Assembly: GCA_027621175.1 (NCBI GenBank)
Contig: JAQCCM010000003.1
Span: 88,845 to 132,935 of the forward strand
Direction of reading: 5' to 3'
DNA from: Bacteroidota bacterium
Lineage (GTDB): Bacteria; Bacteroidota; Bacteroidia; Flavobacteriales; Flavobacteriaceae
DNA: 44,091 bases
The position numbers and the translations under genes were made by a program. Positions 8,083 through 17,939 of the stretch are shown piece after piece; within the stretch, counting starts at the first letter, position 1, and the number at the start of each line of letters is the position of its first letter. Below the pieces are notes generated by a model, which made no database searches, was not told the origin of the DNA, and saw nothing but the letters and a program-made list of their open reading frames with translations.

Positions 8083-8811
8083 TTATTTTTTGGTTACACT
8101 CCCAGAGCCAATAATTTTCTTTTCTATATCAACGACAGATTTATTGACCTCAATATCTCCTGAGCCAATGATTTTGGCATCTAATTTTTGTTTCGCATGA
8201 AAACGTATATCACCAGAACCCACAACCTTTCCCTTACAGTTATTGGCAATAAGCTCATGACCCTCAATATCCCCTGATCCGTTTATAGTTGCCTCAAAAA
8301 CATTCGTTTTACCTGTTATGGTAATATCACCAGAACCATTTATCATAGCTTTTACGTCTTCTGCTATAACATCTACATCCATATCGCCAGATCCATTTAC
8401 CTGCAGCTTTATTTTGTCATCTTTTAAAGTTACGTTTCCTTTCACACCCCCAGAGCCATTGAGCGAAAGTTTGCTTATGTCTTGAACGGGAATGGTTACC
8501 AATATGTTTTTACCGTTTGATGGGCGTAGTTCAGTTCTGTCTTCACTTTTGATTTTTAGGGCATCTTTGGTTACATTTATTTCTATGTATTCAAGTAGAT
8601 TTTCTTCCGCTTTTAATATAATTTTACCTTCTTTCCCTTCAACTAAAACAACGTCAATATTTCCGTTAACGCTAATTTCATCGTAAGGACTAACTTCTCT
8701 GTTTTCTGTAGCTACATTTCCATTTCCTTTAATTTTTTTACTCCATTGCGCGTGCATAGGTAAAGCGAAAAATAGAATAAGCGTGCCGATATAGATGTGT
8801 AATGATTTCAT
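8083..8811 (-). CDS. Secreted GIN-domain protein (DUF2807)
   Basis: A 242-residue exported protein with a Sec signal peptide (1-21, ending MHAQ). The rest is DUF2807, the putative head GIN domain. Its beta-solenoid-like repeats each carry a GSGD/GSGG turn: NGSGGV, NGSGDM, NGSGDI (twice), VGSGDI, IGSGDI and IGSGSV, spaced ~17-22 residues. Proteins of this kind are common in Bacteroidota, probably in the periplasm or at the outer membrane, without a proven role. It is divergent from lon, with 150 bases shared between the two starts. Confidence 0.9.
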   Translation of the reverse strand: MKSLHIYIGTLILFFALPMHAQWSKKIKGNGNVATENREVSPYDEISVNGNIDVVLVEGKEGKIILKAEENLLEYIEINVTKDALKIKSEDRTELRPSNGKNILVTIPVQDISKLSLNGSGGVKGNVTLKDDKIKLQVNGSGDMDVDVIAEDVKAMINGSGDITITGKTNVFEATINGSGDIEGHELIANNCKGKVVGSGDIRFHAKQKLDAKIIGSGDIEVNKSVVDIEKKIIGSGSVTKK

Positions 8812-8866
8812 TGTATTTGTTTTGGGTTTATGCGTTTATAACGATTTTTGACACAGTTTGTTACAA

Positions 8867-8881
8867 TGGCATAGGGTTTGA
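8867..8881 (+). promoter_or_regulatory. Putative lon promoter element TGGCAT-N5-TTGA
   Basis: TGGCAT and TTGA are separated by five bases, with the spacing of a sigma-54 site (TGGCAC-N5-TTGC) but a degenerate -12 half. The same ten fixed bases with the same spacing occur before dnaK at 22154-22168. A partly symmetric TGACA...TGTTA lies just upstream (8850-8863). The lon ATG is 81 bases downstream. It could be sigma-54-like or a regulator site; this is inference. Confidence 0.4.
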
Positions 8882-8961
8882 ATAATTTGATGTGAATAAA
8901 AAATTGCCTTTATTGCGGTTGCTTTTAGGTTAAAGCAGACAAAATGGCACAGAATTAAATT

Positions 8962-11412
8962 ATGTCTCGAACAAAGATTTTATCCCTAGAAAACCTGTTA
9001 CCTCAAGATTTAGAAGATGAAGCGGACCTAATTCCACTCATGACTACTGACGACGAGGAAGCCATTCAAAAAGAACCCGTTCCAGAAGAATTACCGATAC
9101 TTCCACTAAAAAACACTGTGTTGTTTCCAGGTGTCGTAATTCCTATAACGGCAAGTCGCGACAGGTCTATAAAACTTATTAAGGCCGTAAATAGCGGGAA
9201 CAAACTGCTTGGCGTTGTTGCACAACAAAACGGCGAAACCAAATCACCATCACCAGAAGATTTATACCAAAAAGGAACTTTGGCAAAAGTACTACGTGTG
9301 CTTAAAATGCCAGATGGGAATACAACCATTATTTTGCAGGGTAAAAAAAGATTTGAGACACTGAGCTATTTATCCGAACACCCTTATTTGACTGCAAAGG
9401 TGGCAGGTTTGGAAGAGATTCATCCAGAAAATAGCGACCCTAATTTTTCTGCCATCATTGATTCCATACGGGACTTAGCCTTAAAAATTATTGCACAAAA
9501 TCCAGAAATTCCTTCTGAGGCGTCTTTCGCTATAAAAAACATTCAGAGCAATGCGTTTTTAGTAAATTTTGTTTCGTCTAATATGGACATGAGTGTTGCC
9601 GAAAAACAAGAGATTTTGGAGCAAGACAGCCTTGAGCAACGTGCTTTAATGTGTTTAAAGCAGATGAATGTTGAATATCAAAAGCTATCGCTAAAAAATG
9701 ATATTCAGACAAAAGTACGACACGATTTAGACCAACAACAACGCGAATATTTTTTGCATCAACAGATGAAAACCATTCAAGAAGAGTTGGGCGGAGTCTC
9801 GTATGACGAAGAGGTTCAAGAAATGCGTGATCGTGCCAAAACAAAAGCTTGGGACGCTAAGGTTGCGAGACACTTTAATAAGGAGTTGGCAAAACTTGAA
9901 CGTATGAATCCGCAAGTGGCAGAATACTCGGTACAGCGAAATTATTTGGACTTGTATTTAGACCTTCCTTGGAATACATTTTCAGAAGATTATTTTGACT
10001 TAAATCGTGCGCAAAAAATCTTAGATCGGGACCATTTTGGTTTAGATAAAGTGAAGCAACGCATCATTGAACACTTGGCTGTTTTAAAGCTTCGCAACGA
10101 CATGAAATCTCCCATTATCTGCTTGGTTGGTCCTCCTGGTGTTGGGAAAACTTCGCTTGGTAAATCCATCGCAGAGGCATTGGGTAGAAAATACGTGCGT
10201 ATGTCTCTAGGAGGTATGCGTGATGAGGCTGAGATACGTGGACATCGCAAAACGTATATTGGCGCCATGCCAGGGCGTGTAGTGCAAAATATTAAAAAAG
10301 CAGCTACATCAAACCCTGTTTTTGTTCTTGATGAGCTTGATAAACTTACTGAAAGTCCCCATGGTGATCCATCTTCTGCTATGTTAGAAGTACTTGATCC
10401 GGAGCAGAATACCACGTTTTATGACAATTATTTAGAAACGGGTTACGACCTGTCCAAAGTCATGTTTATTGCTACGGCAAATTCGTTGTCAACCATACAG
10501 CCAGCACTTCTTGATCGTATGGAAATCATTGAAGTTTCAGGTTATACCTTAGAGGAAAAAGTACAAATAGGATTGCGCTATCTACTGCCAAAACAAACAA
10601 CCGAACACGGACTAAAAAAATCAGCCGTAAAACTTCCAAAAGCGACTATGCAACAATTGGTTGCAGGCTACACTCGCGAGTCTGGCGTACGTGGATTGGA
10701 CAAGCAAATAGCCAAAGTCGTACGTCACTACGCCATGCTAGAAGCAAAAGAAACACCACGTGATTCTAAGTTAGAAGTGGCAGAACTTGAATCCATTCTA
10801 GGACCTGCAAAATTGTTGCGTGACACCTACGAAAATAACAACGTAGCCGGAATTGTTATAGGATTGGCATGGACGCGTGTAGGCGGAGATATTTTATTTA
10901 TTGAGTCGTCTTTGAGTAAAGGAAACGGTGCCTTGTCTATTACTGGGAATTTAGGAAAGGTGATGAAAGAATCCGCGACCATAGCTTTGCAATACATCAA
11001 GTCGCACGCCGATGATTTGGGTATTGAAAGTGACTTTTTCAGCCAACACAATTTTCATATTCATGTCCCAGAAGGAGCCACACCAAAAGATGGACCTAGT
11101 GCAGGAATTACGATGATAACCTCTTTGGTGTCGAGTATTTTACAACGAAAAGTAAAAAATCGTATTGCCATGACGGGTGAAATTACACTCCGAGGAAAAG
11201 TGTTACCTGTGGGTGGCATCAAAGAAAAGATTTTAGCCGCTAAACGTGCTAACATCAAAGAAATTATTTTAAGTGATAAAAATCAGGCGGATATTGCCGA
11301 GATACCAGAACGTTATTTAAAAGGATTAACCTTTCATTACGTATCCTCAATTGATGAGGTGTTGGCTATTGCAATAACGAAACAACGTATCTCAGGTACG
11401 AAAAAAGCGTAA
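8962..11412 (+). CDS. lon: ATP-dependent protease Lon
   Basis: A cytoplasmic AAA+ serine protease that degrades misfolded and regulatory proteins. It has 816 residues, normal for LonA. After an acidic ~45-residue lead comes the LON substrate-binding domain (from [15 protein letters not shown]). Walker A is GPPGVGKTS (~390-398) and Walker B is VFVLDELDK. In the C-terminal protease domain Ser713 sits in PKDGPSAG, and the partner Lys lies ~43 residues later in VGGIKEK. Only 18 bases separate it from porQ, which overlaps cmk, so lon-porQ-cmk is probably one operon. Its upstream region carries the element also found before dnaK, consistent with stress control. Confidence 0.98.
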   Translation: MSRTKILSLENLLPQDLEDEADLIPLMTTDDEEAIQKEPVPEELPILPLKNTVLFPGVVIPITASRDRSIKLIKAVNSGNKLLGVVAQQNGETKSPSPEDLYQKGTLAKVLRVLKMPDGNTTIILQGKKRFETLSYLSEHPYLTAKVAGLEEIHPENSDPNFSAIIDSIRDLALKIIAQNPEIPSEASFAIKNIQSNAFLVNFVSSNMDMSVAEKQEILEQDSLEQRALMCLKQMNVEYQKLSLKNDIQTKVRHDLDQQQREYFLHQQMKTIQEELGGVSYDEEVQEMRDRAKTKAWDAKVARHFNKELAKLERMNPQVAEYSVQRNYLDLYLDLPWNTFSEDYFDLNRAQKILDRDHFGLDKVKQRIIEHLAVLKLRNDMKSPIICLVGPPGVGKTSLGKSIAEALGRKYVRMSLGGMRDEAEIRGHRKTYIGAMPGRVVQNIKKAATSNPVFVLDELDKLTESPHGDPSSAMLEVLDPEQNTTFYDNYLETGYDLSKVMFIATANSLSTIQPALLDRMEIIEVSGYTLEEKVQIGLRYLLPKQTTEHGLKKSAVKLPKATMQQLVAGYTRESGVRGLDKQIAKVVRHYAMLEAKETPRDSKLEVAELESILGPAKLLRDTYENNNVAGIVIGLAWTRVGGDILFIESSLSKGNGALSITGNLGKVMKESATIALQYIKSHADDLGIESDFFSQHNFHIHVPEGATPKDGPSAGITMITSLVSSILQRKVKNRIAMTGEITLRGKVLPVGGIKEKILAAKRANIKEIILSDKNQADIAEIPERYLKGLTFHYVSSIDEVLAIAITKQRISGTKKA

Positions 11413-11430
11413 CTTTCGTTTTTAATACGA

Positions 11431-12444
11431 ATGAGAAGGATTTTTGTTTCCTGTTTCTTGATTTTTTCTAATGCTATAATGGCGCAAATCGGTGGCGATG
11501 CTACCTATCGTTTTTTAGAGCTTTCTTCTTCGCCAAGACAATTGGCACTGGGAAATCCCATTACTTTACGGGATACGGATATTAGTACTACACTTGCTAA
11601 TCCTGCCACAATTCGCGGTGAGCACGGTGGGCAACTGATGGTAAATTACGAGCCTTATTTTGATGGTATTCATCGCGGAACCGCGGCCTATGCACATACA
11701 ATCAACCGAGCAAAAGCGTTGGTTTTTGATGTCAAATATATCCATTACGGTACGTTTGAAGGTGCCGATGAATTGGGGAATCCCACAGCAGATTTTAGCG
11801 GTAGCGAAGTAGCACTTGGTTTAGCATCTTCGCATTATTTTTTACGTCCAAACATACATGTTGGCGCACGAGTACGCTATGTGCTTTCTAATTTGGATAC
11901 CTACACTTCTTCTGGCATCACGGGCGATATTGGCTTGTATTACAACCCTATTGGAAAACCGTTTCGGGTGGCGTTGGTTTATCAACATTTGGGGAAACAA
12001 CTCACCGCTTATGAAGATGTTTTTGAGCCACTTCCTGCCAATCTAACGTTAGGGTTTTCGAGCGCGCTGGAGCATTTGCCGTTGCGGTGGCATGTGTCGT
12101 TACATCATCTAAATAAGTGGCCGCTACTTTTTGAAAACCCGGAAGATGGCACCACTGACCTGAGCGGAAATAGTACTCAGCAAAAATCGGGTTTGCTAAA
12201 AAAGGGATTGCGTCACGCTACTTTTGGTGTTGAAGTTTTTCCTGAGGGGGTATTTTCTATTCGTCTGGGGTATCATGCGCAGCGTGCTGCAGAATTACGT
12301 ATTTTGGAAATGCGTAATTTTTCAGGACTTTCGTTTGGTGTGGGGATGCAGTTACGACGTTTGCGTTTTCAGCTAAGCCACGCTAGATATAACATAGCCG
12401 GAAACCGTACGTTTTTGGGGTTAACCTTAGAGCCAAGAAAATGA
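11431..12444 (+). CDS. porQ: Type IX secretion system protein PorQ
   Basis: A 337-residue outer-membrane protein with a Sec signal peptide (1-19, ending MAQ). The start of the mature part (GGDATYRFLELSSSPRQLALG) and the following beta-strand-rich sequence are typical of PorQ of the PorP/PorV-like family. Known biology: T9SS exports proteins carrying CTDs across the outer membrane, and PorQ works with the PorU/PorV/PorZ attachment complex. It lies directly upstream of and overlaps cmk (ATGA, 12441-12444), an arrangement I recall in other Bacteroidota, which supports the call. No other T9SS genes are in this window; this is normal, since they are scattered in the genome. Confidence 0.88.
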   Translation: MRRIFVSCFLIFSNAIMAQIGGDATYRFLELSSSPRQLALGNPITLRDTDISTTLANPATIRGEHGGQLMVNYEPYFDGIHRGTAAYAHTINRAKALVFDVKYIHYGTFEGADELGNPTADFSGSEVALGLASSHYFLRPNIHVGARVRYVLSNLDTYTSSGITGDIGLYYNPIGKPFRVALVYQHLGKQLTAYEDVFEPLPANLTLGFSSALEHLPLRWHVSLHHLNKWPLLFENPEDGTTDLSGNSTQQKSGLLKKGLRHATFGVEVFPEGVFSIRLGYHAQRAAELRILEMRNFSGLSFGVGMQLRRLRFQLSHARYNIAGNRTFLGLTLEPRK

Positions 12445-13109
12445 AAAAACCATTTGTAATTGCCATAGACGGCGCATCATCAACAGGGAAGAGTACCTTA
12501 GCTAAAGCATTGGCACAGGCATTGGATTTTGTATATGTAGATTCAGGTGCCATGTATCGCGGGGTAACATTATATGCCCAACAAAAACAGTGGCTCAGCT
12601 CAAAGCATTTTGATCAAGATACGCTGATTGCCAACCTTGACGATATTCAATTGACTTTTAAGAATAACAAACTAATGCTTAACGGTTCAGACGTAAGCGC
12701 AGCAATACGCAGTATGGTCGTTTCAAATGCGGTGAGCCAAGTAGCCGCGGTCTCTGCTGTGCGTTCGTTTTTGGTGGCGCAACAGCGTGCCATTGGCACA
12801 CAGCACAATGTTGTGATGGATGGCCGTGATATTGGCACGGTGGTTTTTCCACATGCCGATGTAAAATTATTTTTGACTGCCGATGCTAATATTCGTGCGC
12901 AACGCCGTTACGACGAACTAAAAACCGTTGACCCAAGCGTTACGCTTGATGCTATTTTGGAAAACATTACCCAACGCGACCACTTAGATAGTACTCGTGC
13001 AGACTCACCGCTAGTACAAGCCACAGATGCTGTTGCTATTAACGCTTCTGATTTTGGGATTAGCGAACTACTAAGCCATGTATTGGAGTTGGTAAAAAAG
13101 CAGATGTAG
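12441..13109 (+). CDS. cmk: (d)CMP kinase
   Basis: Cytidylate kinase: phosphorylates CMP and dCMP with ATP for nucleotide recycling. It has 222 residues, as expected. The P-loop is GASSTGKST (11-19). YVDSGAMYRGVT is the nucleotide-binding signature, DGRDIGTVVFP contacts the phosphates, and QRRYDEL is the lid. The ATG lies within the porQ stop (ATGA), implying coupled translation at the end of the lon-porQ-cmk operon. No terminator hairpin with a T-run is visible in the 84 bases after it. Confidence 0.96.
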   Translation: MKKPFVIAIDGASSTGKSTLAKALAQALDFVYVDSGAMYRGVTLYAQQKQWLSSKHFDQDTLIANLDDIQLTFKNNKLMLNGSDVSAAIRSMVVSNAVSQVAAVSAVRSFLVAQQRAIGTQHNVVMDGRDIGTVVFPHADVKLFLTADANIRAQRRYDELKTVDPSVTLDAILENITQRDHLDSTRADSPLVQATDAVAINASDFGISELLSHVLELVKKQM

Positions 13110-13193
13110 ATTTAGTCTAAAAGCGTTAGAACAGTTTGAAAAAGTAAGTTGTATTCCATGTCATATGTAGGAGTTGCACCCCTTTAATAGGGA

Positions 13194-14183
13194 TTAATGG
13201 CTAAAAACTTCAATGGAACTCAACCTTCCACCGCCTCTTTTTTCGCTACCAGCCGCCACATAAATGGCGTTTTTATGCACAACTGCTGAAGTACCATGCC
13301 TTCCTACTTTCATGGGTGCCAACAACGTCCATTCGCCAGTTGCGACATGTAATTTTTGCGTTTGATTATGTGCGAGCTTTTGATTGCTTTCACCCCCGAA
13401 ATAAATCAAATCATTATTGAGTTTCACAACAGATCCTGCCGCAGTGGGAACGGGTAGAGGGTTTTTCATGGTAAACCATTTCTGGAGCTCAAAATCGTAA
13501 TAATCAACTTGCGGAATGGTAGCGCCAAAAAACGCCCCAAAGTTTTTGGGATAATGCACACTAGTGTTTCTTCCTCCAATGCAATAAAGTTTGTTGTTAT
13601 GCACCACGGCACTAAAGTGATCGCGAATATGAGGCGCATCCGTTAAGGTTTCCCATGTATTTGTATTTGGATCAAAACAATCAAAATAATTGGTTGTACC
13701 ACTTATATGACCTAATTTAATACCGCCTGCTAGGTAGATTTTATCATTATAAACAACAGCTCCTGCACCACCACGTTGCCTGTTTTTAGGAATCTCAGCG
13801 CCTTTTTCCCAAGTATCTGTTTTGGGGAAGTACATCCATACGTGTTCAAGAGGTTTTTCTTTGGGGTAACGCCCCGTCATTCCGCCTACTATATATATGG
13901 TCTCGTTGTAAACGACTGCTTGGAAATGATGTATTTCAATGGGCGATTTTCCTTTAACTTTCCATTTTTTGGTTTTGGGGTTAAACACATCAACGGGATG
14001 AATGCCACGTCCTCCAATCAGATAGAACTTCCCTTTAAATTCCACAAAAGCATTTTCATGGCGTCCGTTAGGCAATTCTTTTGTTTCAATGGTTTCCCAT
14101 GTATATTCTTGGATTTGTGCCGTAACACCACCACAAAATAAAATAAAAACGACAGTTAAAATACACCCAAAAAAATATCGCAT
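13194..14183 (-). CDS. Secreted kelch-repeat beta-propeller protein
   Basis: A 329-residue exported protein with a signal peptide (~1-22, ending VTAQ). Six kelch blades can be read: each has a Gly-Gly pair (FYLIGGRG, IYIVGGMTG, IYLAGGIK, LYCIGGRN, LIYFGGES, IYVAAGSE), usually followed ~20-25 residues later by Trp (TKKWKV, TDTWEKG, TNTWETL, LQKWFTM, GEWTLL). The fold should be a six-bladed propeller, perhaps closed by the N-terminal strand. Kelch proteins bind proteins or sugars; some bacterial ones are mutarotases (NanM) or ligand binders. No partner gene is adjacent. No T9SS C-terminal sorting domain is seen. Confidence 0.88.
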   Translation of the reverse strand: MRYFFGCILTVVFILFCGGVTAQIQEYTWETIETKELPNGRHENAFVEFKGKFYLIGGRGIHPVDVFNPKTKKWKVKGKSPIEIHHFQAVVYNETIYIVGGMTGRYPKEKPLEHVWMYFPKTDTWEKGAEIPKNRQRGGAGAVVYNDKIYLAGGIKLGHISGTTNYFDCFDPNTNTWETLTDAPHIRDHFSAVVHNNKLYCIGGRNTSVHYPKNFGAFFGATIPQVDYYDFELQKWFTMKNPLPVPTAAGSVVKLNNDLIYFGGESNQKLAHNQTQKLHVATGEWTLLAPMKVGRHGTSAVVHKNAIYVAAGSEKRGGGRLSSIEVFSH

Positions 14184-14224
14184 CCTCTAGAAATTACAAT
14201 TGATTTAGGGTAAAAGTACTTAAG

Positions 14225-14256
14225 TTTTGCCTATATACATAAAAGCAGTACATTTG
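14225..14256 (+). promoter_or_regulatory. Promoter of rpsA
   Basis: TTTTG (14225-14229) and TACATTTG (14249-14256) with a 19-base spacer closely match the Bacteroidota -33/-7 consensus. Transcription would start near 14260 and give a ~105-base leader, long compared with the other promoters here. Confidence 0.75.
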
Positions 14257-14304
14257 CGCACCTCTTGAGAAGCGCTTTAGAGTAATATCAAGAGAAAAAC
14301 AAAT

Positions 14305-14343
14305 ATGAACCCTTCTGTAAAGCAGCGCTCTTACTCAGCTTAG
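14305..14343 (+). other. Twelve-codon uORF in the rpsA leader
   Basis: ATG at 14305 opens a 12-codon frame (MNPSVKQRSYSA, stop TAG at 14341-14343) wholly inside the predicted 5' leader of rpsA and ending 21 bases before its ATG. Flanking GAGTAA and TTACTC can pair. It may be part of autogenous control of S1, or chance. Confidence 0.25.
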
Positions 14344-14364
14344 CAGAATACAAATAAACGCAGC

Positions 14365-16227
14365 ATGGCTGACGAAAACCAACCCCTAGAGGAAGTAACA
14401 CAAGAAGTTCCTCCCACCCAAACCGCTACTGAAGATGTACAACCTGAGACAGTAGAAACGCCACAAGAACATACTACACCAACTGTTTCACCCGATGAAT
14501 TTTTAGCCAATTTTGACTGGCAAAATTACGAAGAGGGCATTGAAGCTGTTGAAGATGGTAAGCTAAAAGAATTTGAAGAACTTGTAGCTGAAAATTTTGT
14601 TGATACGCAAGGATCTGATGTTGTTCAAGGAAAAGTAATCCACATGACAGATCGTGAAGCGATTATTGACATCAACGCCAAATCTGAAGGTGTTATTTCA
14701 TTGAACGAATTTCGTTACAACCCAGACCTAAAAGTAGGCGATACGGTTGAAGTAATGATTGATACTCGCGAAGACAAAACAGGACAACTTATTTTATCGC
14801 ATCGCAAGGCACGTACCATCATGGCTTGGGATCGCGTAAATGCAGCCCACGATACACAAGAAGTGGTAACTGGATTTGTAAAGTGTCGTACCAAAGGCGG
14901 TATGATTGTCGATGTATTTGGTATTGAGGCATTCTTGCCTGGTTCGCAAATTGATGTAAAACCAATTCGTGATTACGACCAGTATGTAAACAAAAACATG
15001 GAATTTAAGATTGTTAAAATCAACCATGAGTTTAAGAACATAGTGGTATCGCACAAAGCACTTATTGAAGCGGATATCGAAGAACAAAAGAAAGAAATTA
15101 TTTCGCAGCTTGAAAAAGGTCAAGTTCTTGAAGGAACGGTTAAAAACATTACATCTTATGGAGTGTTTATCGACCTTGGAGGCGTAGATGGATTGGTACA
15201 TATTACTGATCTTTCTTGGAACCGCATCAACCACCCAAGTGAAATTTTGGAAGTTGAGCAGCAGCTTAAAGTGGTAATCCTTGACTTTGATGATGATAAA
15301 TCACGCATCCAATTAGGTGTAAAACAACTTACGCAGCATCCTTGGGAAGCTATCGGAGATACCATGAAAGAAGGCGACACAGTAAAAGGAAAAGTTACTG
15401 TTATTGCTGATTACGGTGCATTTGTTGAAGTTGCGCCAGGTGTTGAAGGACTTGTTCACGTTTCTGAAATGTCTTGGAGTACGCATTTGCGCTCTGCACA
15501 AGATTTTGTGAAAGTTGGCGATGAAGTTGAAACGATAATTCTTAACCTTGACCGTGAAGAACGTAAAATGTCTTTGGGAATCAAGCAATTAACACAAGAT
15601 CCGTGGACCGACATTACCATCAAATATCCATTAGGATCTAAGCACTCAGGTGTTGTGCGAAACTACACCAACTTTGGCGTGTTTGTAGAACTTGAAGAAG
15701 GTATTGACGGACTGATTTATATTTCTGACCTTTCTTGGACAAAGAAAGTGAAGCATCCTTCTGAGGTTGTAACAGTTGGTCAAGAACTGGATGTTATTGT
15801 TCTCGAACTTGATGTAGACGTACGTAAACTTAGTCTTGGTCACAAACAAACAACGGACAACCCTTGGGAGAAATATGCGAAAGACTATGCTGAAGGTTCT
15901 GTTCACGAACTTGCATTGACTGAAATTGTTGACAAAGGTGCAACCATTGTTCTCAACGACGACATTACAGCTTTCGTTCCTGGACGTCACTTAGATAAAC
16001 AAGATGGAACAAAACTTGTAACAGGCGAAACCGCTGAGTTTAAAGTCATTGAATTTAACAAAGACTTTAAGCGTGTTGTGATGTCGCATGCTGCCATTTA
16101 TAAAGGTGTTGAAGCAGAAAATGTAAAAACAGCTAAACGTAAAATGTCAGACAACGCAGAAAAATCTACCCTTGGTGATTTGGACGCACTTGCAGCACTA
16201 AAGCGTAAGATGGATGGCGATGCCTAA
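14365..16227 (+). CDS. rpsA: 30S ribosomal protein S1
   Basis: A 620-residue ribosomal protein that binds mRNA on the 30S subunit. After an acidic Glu/Thr/Pro-rich N-terminal extension (~1-75) there are six S1 OB-fold repeats starting near residues 87, 168, 254, 338, 426 and 512. Repeats 3-5 carry the best consensus (GVFIDLGGVDGLVHITDLSW and similar). Repeats 1, 2 and 6 are more divergent, as in other S1 proteins. The ~75-residue N-terminal extension is longer than in Proteobacteria and is typical of Bacteroidota. It is monocistronic by its own promoter and terminator. S1 usually represses its own translation. Confidence 0.97.
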   Translation: MADENQPLEEVTQEVPPTQTATEDVQPETVETPQEHTTPTVSPDEFLANFDWQNYEEGIEAVEDGKLKEFEELVAENFVDTQGSDVVQGKVIHMTDREAIIDINAKSEGVISLNEFRYNPDLKVGDTVEVMIDTREDKTGQLILSHRKARTIMAWDRVNAAHDTQEVVTGFVKCRTKGGMIVDVFGIEAFLPGSQIDVKPIRDYDQYVNKNMEFKIVKINHEFKNIVVSHKALIEADIEEQKKEIISQLEKGQVLEGTVKNITSYGVFIDLGGVDGLVHITDLSWNRINHPSEILEVEQQLKVVILDFDDDKSRIQLGVKQLTQHPWEAIGDTMKEGDTVKGKVTVIADYGAFVEVAPGVEGLVHVSEMSWSTHLRSAQDFVKVGDEVETIILNLDREERKMSLGIKQLTQDPWTDITIKYPLGSKHSGVVRNYTNFGVFVELEEGIDGLIYISDLSWTKKVKHPSEVVTVGQELDVIVLELDVDVRKLSLGHKQTTDNPWEKYAKDYAEGSVHELALTEIVDKGATIVLNDDITAFVPGRHLDKQDGTKLVTGETAEFKVIEFNKDFKRVVMSHAAIYKGVEAENVKTAKRKMSDNAEKSTLGDLDALAALKRKMDGDA

Positions 16228-16246
16228 ATCGAAAAAAGTGTAAAAC

Positions 16247-16274
16247 AAAAGGGGTGTTAAACGCCCCTTTTTTT
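16247..16274. terminator. Bidirectional terminator between rpsA and leuB
   Basis: AAAAGGGGTGT, loop TAA and ACGCCCC followed by seven T form a strong hairpin with a T-run after rpsA. The complementary A-run gives a T-run on the other strand, so it can also end the convergent leu operon; the leuB stop (16273-16275) touches it. Confidence 0.88.
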
Positions 16275-17331
16275 ATGCAATATTTTTGGCGATAAAATCG
16301 CCTACTTGTGAAGTGGTGTATTTGTTTTCTGGGAAAACTTCTGGTGTACAAACCCCTTGAGCTAGTGCCAAATCCACCGCTGCGGTAATGGCTTTTGCTT
16401 CTTTGTCCATGTCAAAATGTGTAAGCATCATGGCGGCAGATAGTATCATGGCAATTGGATTTGCAATACCTTTTCCTGCGCCTTGTGGAAACGAACCGTG
16501 AATAGGCTCAAAAAGCGCATGCGTTTCTCCTACAGATGCAGAAGGTAATAATCCAATAGAACCCCCAATGACACTTCCCTCGTCTGAAATAATATCACCA
16601 AACAGATTACTGGTCAAAAGCACATCAAACTGGCTTGGTGCCAAAATCATTTGCATGGCCGCATTATCAACAAACAAAAATCGAAGTTCAACATCGCTGT
16701 ATTCCGATTTGTGCAATTCGGTAATCACTCTGCGCCACAACCTAGAAGATTCTAGTACATTAGCTTTGTCAATTAGCGTAAGTATATTTTTTCTTTTTCT
16801 AGCTGCAGCAAAAGCCAAATGCCCAATGCGTTCAATTTCTCCACGGCTATATTCACATAAGTCAGATGCGGTGTTTTGATCTTCAGATAATTTTTTTTCA
16901 CCAAAATATATTCCACCTGTAAGCTCACGATACATCACAAAATCGGTACCTTTTACACGTTCTTCTTTTAGTGGCGATTGGTGCAATAAGGCATCAAAAG
17001 TTTTGACAGGACGGATATTGGTAAATAATCCAAGTGCCTTACGAATGGCAAGTAAACCTTGTTCTGGGCGTACTTTTGCAGTGGGATCGTTGTCGTATTT
17101 TGGGTCGCCAATAGCACCAAAAAGTACCGCATCACTTTCCAAACTAACTTTTAGGGTAGCTGCAGGAAGCGGTTCGCCTGTTTTGTCAATGGCTGTAGCG
17201 CCCATGTCTGCATACGTATATAGAAACTCATGTCCAAATTTATCTGCTACAGCATCTAAAACTTTTATGGCTTCTTGCACAATTTCAGGTCCAATCCCAT
17301 CACCGGGAAGTACGGCAATATGTTTTTTCAT
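16273..17331 (-). CDS. leuB: 3-isopropylmalate dehydrogenase
   Basis: Oxidative decarboxylation of 3-isopropylmalate with NAD, third step of leucine synthesis. It has 352 residues, as expected. The N-terminal GDGIGPEI motif, the substrate region RPEQGLLAIRK, the catalytic Tyr in MYRELTGGIYFG, and the metal and signature region NLFGDIISDEGSVIGGSIG are all present, followed by the cofactor stretch EPIHGSFPQGAGKGIANP. It is the last gene of leuA-leuC-leuD-leuB; leuD ends 20 bases upstream. Confidence 0.97.
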   Translation of the reverse strand: MKKHIAVLPGDGIGPEIVQEAIKVLDAVADKFGHEFLYTYADMGATAIDKTGEPLPAATLKVSLESDAVLFGAIGDPKYDNDPTAKVRPEQGLLAIRKALGLFTNIRPVKTFDALLHQSPLKEERVKGTDFVMYRELTGGIYFGEKKLSEDQNTASDLCEYSRGEIERIGHLAFAAARKRKNILTLIDKANVLESSRLWRRVITELHKSEYSDVELRFLFVDNAAMQMILAPSQFDVLLTSNLFGDIISDEGSVIGGSIGLLPSASVGETHALFEPIHGSFPQGAGKGIANPIAMILSAAMMLTHFDMDKEAKAITAAVDLALAQGVCTPEVFPENKYTTSQVGDFIAKNIA

Positions 17332-17351
17332 ATCCGGTTGTTCAATAGTTG

Positions 17352-17939
17352 TTACAAACGATTTTGTTCAAAAGCGATGATCGCTTCTTTTTGGCTTAAT
17401 AGATAGTCAATATCATCGTAGCCGTTAATCATACACATTTTTTTATATGTATTGATTTCGAATGGAATGGCAATACCCGCTTCATCTATGCGAAATTGTT
17501 GCGCTTCTAAATCAACATTGGCTCGCACTGAAGAATTGTTGTCAATAGCAGCAAAAATAGCTTGTAATTCGTTTGGAGAAACCTGAATTGGAAGTATACC
17601 GTTGTTTAGTGCATTGCCTTTAAAAATATCAGCAAAAAAGCTAGATACCACCACTTTAAACCCATAATCTGCTAAAGCCCAAGCGGCATGCTCACGACTG
17701 GATCCACAGCCAAAATTATTTCCAGCAACTAAAATTGCCCCAGCATATGCGCTGTTGTTTAGTACAAAATCTTCTTTTGGTTGGTTGTCATTGGTGAAAC
17801 GCCAATCGCGAAACAGATTTTCACCAAAACCTTTGCGGTCTGTAGCTTTTAAAAATCTAGCAGGGATGATTTGATCTGTATCTATGTTTTCTATAGTAAG
17901 TGGAACCATACCACTTTCTAAAATTTCAAATTTTTCCAT
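17352..17939 (-). CDS. leuD: 3-isopropylmalate dehydratase small subunit
   Basis: Swivel subunit of isopropylmalate isomerase, which works with LeuC. At 195 residues it is the usual bacterial length. The signature [17 protein letters not shown] (~73-90) supplies the Ser/Arg that bind substrate, and the N-terminal [14 protein letters not shown] is also typical. Its ATG overlaps the leuC stop by one base (TAATG), so the subunits are probably translated in a coupled way. Confidence 0.97.
   Translation of the reverse strand: MEKFEILESGMVPLTIENIDTDQIIPARFLKATDRKGFGENLFRDWRFTNDNQPKEDFVLNNSAYAGAILVAGNNFGCGSSREHAAWALADYGFKVVVSSFFADIFKGNALNNGILPIQVSPNELQAIFAAIDNNSSVRANVDLEAQQFRIDEAGIAIPFEINTYKKMCMINGYDDIDYLLSQKEAIIAFEQNRL

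Noticed and set aside
8083-8811. GSGD repeats as a DNA tandem repeat or phase-variable gene
   Set aside because: The repeats are at protein level with diverged codons; they are the normal turns of the DUF2807 fold.
8944-8958. TGGCAC before lon as the -24 half of a sigma-54 promoter
   Set aside because: The -12 half (TTGC or TTGA) is missing at N5, and it lies too close to the ATG; the site at 8867-8881 fits better.
13110-13193. CCCT/AGGG stem as a terminator between cmk and the kelch gene
   Set aside because: Only about four paired bases and no T-run on either strand.
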